Assembly (NCBI GenBank): GCA_963932145.1
Contig: CAWVQA010000037.1
Coordinates: 22,913-86,912, forward strand
Direction of reading: 5' to 3'
Length of the DNA stretch: 64,000 nucleotides
Source of the DNA: Acanthosepion lycidas
Lineage: Eukaryota > Mollusca > Cephalopoda > Sepiida > Sepiidae
Position numbers and translations under genes: made by a program. The notes beneath the pieces were generated by a model. That model made no database searches, had not been told where the DNA came from, and saw only the letters and a list, made by a program, of their open reading frames with translations. Below, one piece after another: positions 61,497 to 64,000 of this stretch (positions are counted from its first letter, which is position 1; each line of letters opens with the position of its first letter).

Positions 61497-64000
61497 TTGA
61501 TTTTAACTAGTTTCAGAAGTTTTGACAAAGTTATATTTAAGATTTTATGTTTTACACAACTTTTAATTTCATAGCGATTTACATGCAAAATCTAGCTGTT
61601 TTGACTACTTTTTAACGCTAGTTTGTAAATATCAATAACTGTTTGAAAACATTAGAAAAACAATGAAATTATTGAAAATCGATATGAAATCAATCAAAAC
61701 TTATTGATTTTAACTAGTTTCAAAAGTTTTGACAAAGTTATATTTAAGATTTTATGTTTTACACAACTTTTAATTACATAGCGATTTCATTACAAAATCT
61801 AGCTTTTTTCACTACTTTTTAACGCTAGTTTGTAAATATCATTAACTGTTTGAAAACATTAGAAAAACAATGAAATTATTGAAAATCGATATGAAATCAA
61901 TCAAAACTTATTGATTTTAACTAGTTTCAGAAGTTTTGACAAAGTTATACTTAAGATTTTATGTTTTACACAACTTTTAATTTCATAGCGATTTACATGC
62001 AAAATCAAGCTGTTTTGACTACTTTTTAACGCTAGTTTGTAAATATAAATAACTTTTTGAAAACATTAGAAAAACAATGAAATTATTGAAAATCGATATG
62101 AAATCAATCAAAACTTATTGATTTTAACTAGTTTCAGAAGTTTTGACAAAGTTATATTTAAGATTTTATGTTTTACACAACTTTTAATTACATAGCGATT
62201 TCATTGCAAAATCTAGCTTTTTTCACTACTTTTTAACGCTAGTGTGTAAATATCAATAACTGTTTGAAAACATTAGAAAAACAATGAAATTATTGAAAAT
62301 CGATATGAAATCAATCAAAACTTATTGATTTTAACTAGTTTCAGAAGTTTTGACAAAGTTATATTTAAGATTTTATGTTTTACACAACTTTTAATTACAT
62401 AGCGATTTCATTGCAAAATCTAGCTTTTTTCACTACTTTTTAACGCTAGTTTGTAAATATCAATAACTGTTTGAAAACATTAGAAAAACAATGAAATTAT
62501 TGAAAATCGATATGAAATCAATCAAAACTTATTGATTTTAACTAGTTTCAGAAGTTTTGACAAAGTTTTATTTAAGATTTTATGTTTTACACAACTTTAA
62601 ATTACATAGCGATTTACATGCAAAATCTAGCTGTTTTGACTACTTTTTAACGCTAGGTTTGTAAATATCAATAACTGTTTGAAAACATTAGAAAAACAAT
62701 GAAATTATTGAAAATCGATATGAAATCAATCAAAACTTATTGATTTTAACTAGTTTCAGAAGTTTTGACAAAGTTATATTTAAGATTTTATGTTTTACAC
62801 AACTTTTAATTACATAGCGATTTACATGCAAAATCTAGCTTTTTTCACTACTTTTTAACGCTAGTTTGTAAATATCAATAACTGTTTGAAAACATTAGAA
62901 AAACAATGAAATTATTGAAAATCGATATGAAATCAATCAAAACTTATTGATTTTAACTAGTTTCAGAAGTTTTGACAAAGTTATATTAAGATTTTATGTT
63001 TTACACAACTTTTAATTTCATAGCGATTTACATGCAAAATCTAGCTGTTTTGACTACTTTTTAACGCTAGTTTGTAAATATAAATAACTTTTTGAAAACA
63101 TTAGAAAAACAATGAAATTATTGAAAATCGATATGAAATCAATCAAAACTTATTGATTTTAACTAGTTTCAGAAGTTTTGACAAAGTTATATTTAAGATT
63201 TTATGTTTTACACAACTTTTAATTACATAGCGATTTACATGCAAAATCTAGCTTTTTTCACTACTTTTTAACGCTAGTTTGTAAATATCAATAACTGTTT
63301 GAAAACATTAGAAAAACAATGAAATTATTGAAAATCGATATGAAATCAATCAAAACTTATTGATTTTAACTAGTTTCAGAAGTTTGACAAAGTTTTATTT
63401 AAGATTTTATGTTTTACACAACTTTTAATTTCATAGCGATTTACATGCAAAATCTAGCTGTTTTGACTACTTTTTAACGCTAGTTTGTAAATATCAATAA
63501 CTGTTTGAAAACATTAGAAAAACAATGAAATTATTGAAAATCGATATGAAATCAATCAAAACTTATTGATTTTAACTAGTTTCAGAAGTTTTGACAAAGT
63601 TATATTTAAGATTTTATGTTTTACACAACTTTTAATTACATAGCGATTTCATTGCAAAATTTAGCTTTTTTCACTACTTTTTAACGCTAGTTTGTAAATA
63701 TCAATAACTGTTTGAAAACATTAGAAAAACAATGAAATTATTGAAAATCGATATGAAATCAATCAAAACTTATTGATTTTAACTAGTTTCAGAAGTTTTG
63801 ACAAAGTTTTATTTAAGATTTTTTGTTTTACACTACTTTAAATTTCATAGCGATTTACATGCAAAATCTAGCTGTTTTGACTACTTTTTAACGCTAGGTT
63901 TGTAAATATCAATAACTGTTTGAAAACATTAGAAAAACAATGAAATTATTGAAAATCGATATAAAATCAATCAAAACTTATTGATTTTAACTAGTTTCAG

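Larger units (their letters stand above)
1..64000. repeat. 207-bp AT-rich satellite DNA array, whole window
   Basis: The sequence is made only of head-to-tail copies of one ~207-bp unit. Taking the start as the TTG of TTGATTTTAACTAG, starts fall at 3, 211, 418, 625, 832, 1039, 1246 and so on to 63981, giving about 309 complete copies. Length is 207 in most copies, 208 in class A (an extra G in GCTAGG) and 205-206 in copies with small deletions. I saw no inverted monomer, no transposable element and no unique spacer. Monomers differ by a limited set of linked substitutions, so they group into classes and higher-order blocks. An AT-rich satellite with a near-nucleosomal repeat length is typical of eukaryotic centromeric or pericentromeric heterochromatin; that location is inference. 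No coding capacity was found: each of the six frames meets stops in every monomer, and the longest open stretches are only about 40-60 codons. Confidence 0.98.

Noticed and set aside
1..64000. Repeating open reading frames, since 207 is a multiple of 3
   Set aside because: In the reference unit every one of the six frames meets a stop within each monomer. The longest open stretches reach about 40-60 codons, mostly lack a good start, and are disrupted by 206- and 208-bp units. They show no protein-like features.
1..64000. CRISPR array
   Set aside because: The units are about 207 bp with no short constant repeat alternating with unique spacers; the variable segments recur among classes and are not unique.
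1..64000. Species or named satellite family assignment
   Set aside because: I do not recognise this monomer with any certainty. Base composition and repeat length fit many insects, plants, nematodes and other eukaryotes. A search of the consensus monomer against satellite and whole-genome databases would decide.
1..64000. Transposon origin with terminal inverted repeats or target duplications
   Set aside because: No terminal repeats, target-site duplications or element-coding remnants are visible; the only inverted repeat is the short one across the monomer junction.

Overview
The whole 64 kb window is one uninterrupted, AT-rich tandem satellite array. About 309 head-to-tail monomers of 207 bp (208 bp in one class) run from base 3 to the end, with a 20-base partial monomer at the right edge. 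All monomers lie in the same orientation. A representative monomer (211-417) has 47 G+C in 207 bases, about 23% GC. I found no gene, RNA gene, transposon, CRISPR array or non-satellite spacer. Because 207 is divisible by 3, reading frames persist from one monomer to the next, but stops recur in every frame on both strands in every copy, so nothing is coding.

An array this long, homogeneous and hierarchical points to a eukaryotic chromosome, most likely a centromeric or pericentromeric block. The species cannot be told from the sequence. Both window edges lie inside the array.

Monomers fall into about a dozen recurring classes, named here A, B, C, C', D, F, G, H, K, T, S, Q, R and, toward the right end, H', N and P. 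They are defined by linked substitutions mostly between monomer positions 17 and 140. The stretch from about 150 through the next monomer's base 16 is much less variable. It carries six A-tracts spaced about 10 bp apart and an 8-bp inverted repeat across the monomer junction.

Layout by region. (1) 1-11.8 kb: variants of an order A-B-C'-T-K-F/G-T-H, including a 7-monomer block present twice 2.9 kb apart and a tandem K-G-T triplet. (2) 11.8-25.9 kb: a richer order with the S-Q pair and R monomers. (3) 26-35 kb: a 7-monomer (1449 bp) tandem duplication at 29-31.7 kb, then a return of region-1 order at 32-35 kb. (4) 35.4-56.1 kb: a second, expanded copy of region 2, offset 25,260 bp at its left end and up to 30,229 bp at its right end, with 2-, 7- and 13-monomer insertions. 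(5) 56-64 kb: a local family with H', P, N and a late A form, in 10- and 7-monomer repeats.

Several monomers are clear hybrids of two neighbouring classes, the expected products of in-register unequal exchange. The window therefore records both gain and loss of whole monomers. Class assignments were made by eye from the printed sequence, so counts are approximate, while coordinates given for individual monomers were checked against the line numbering.
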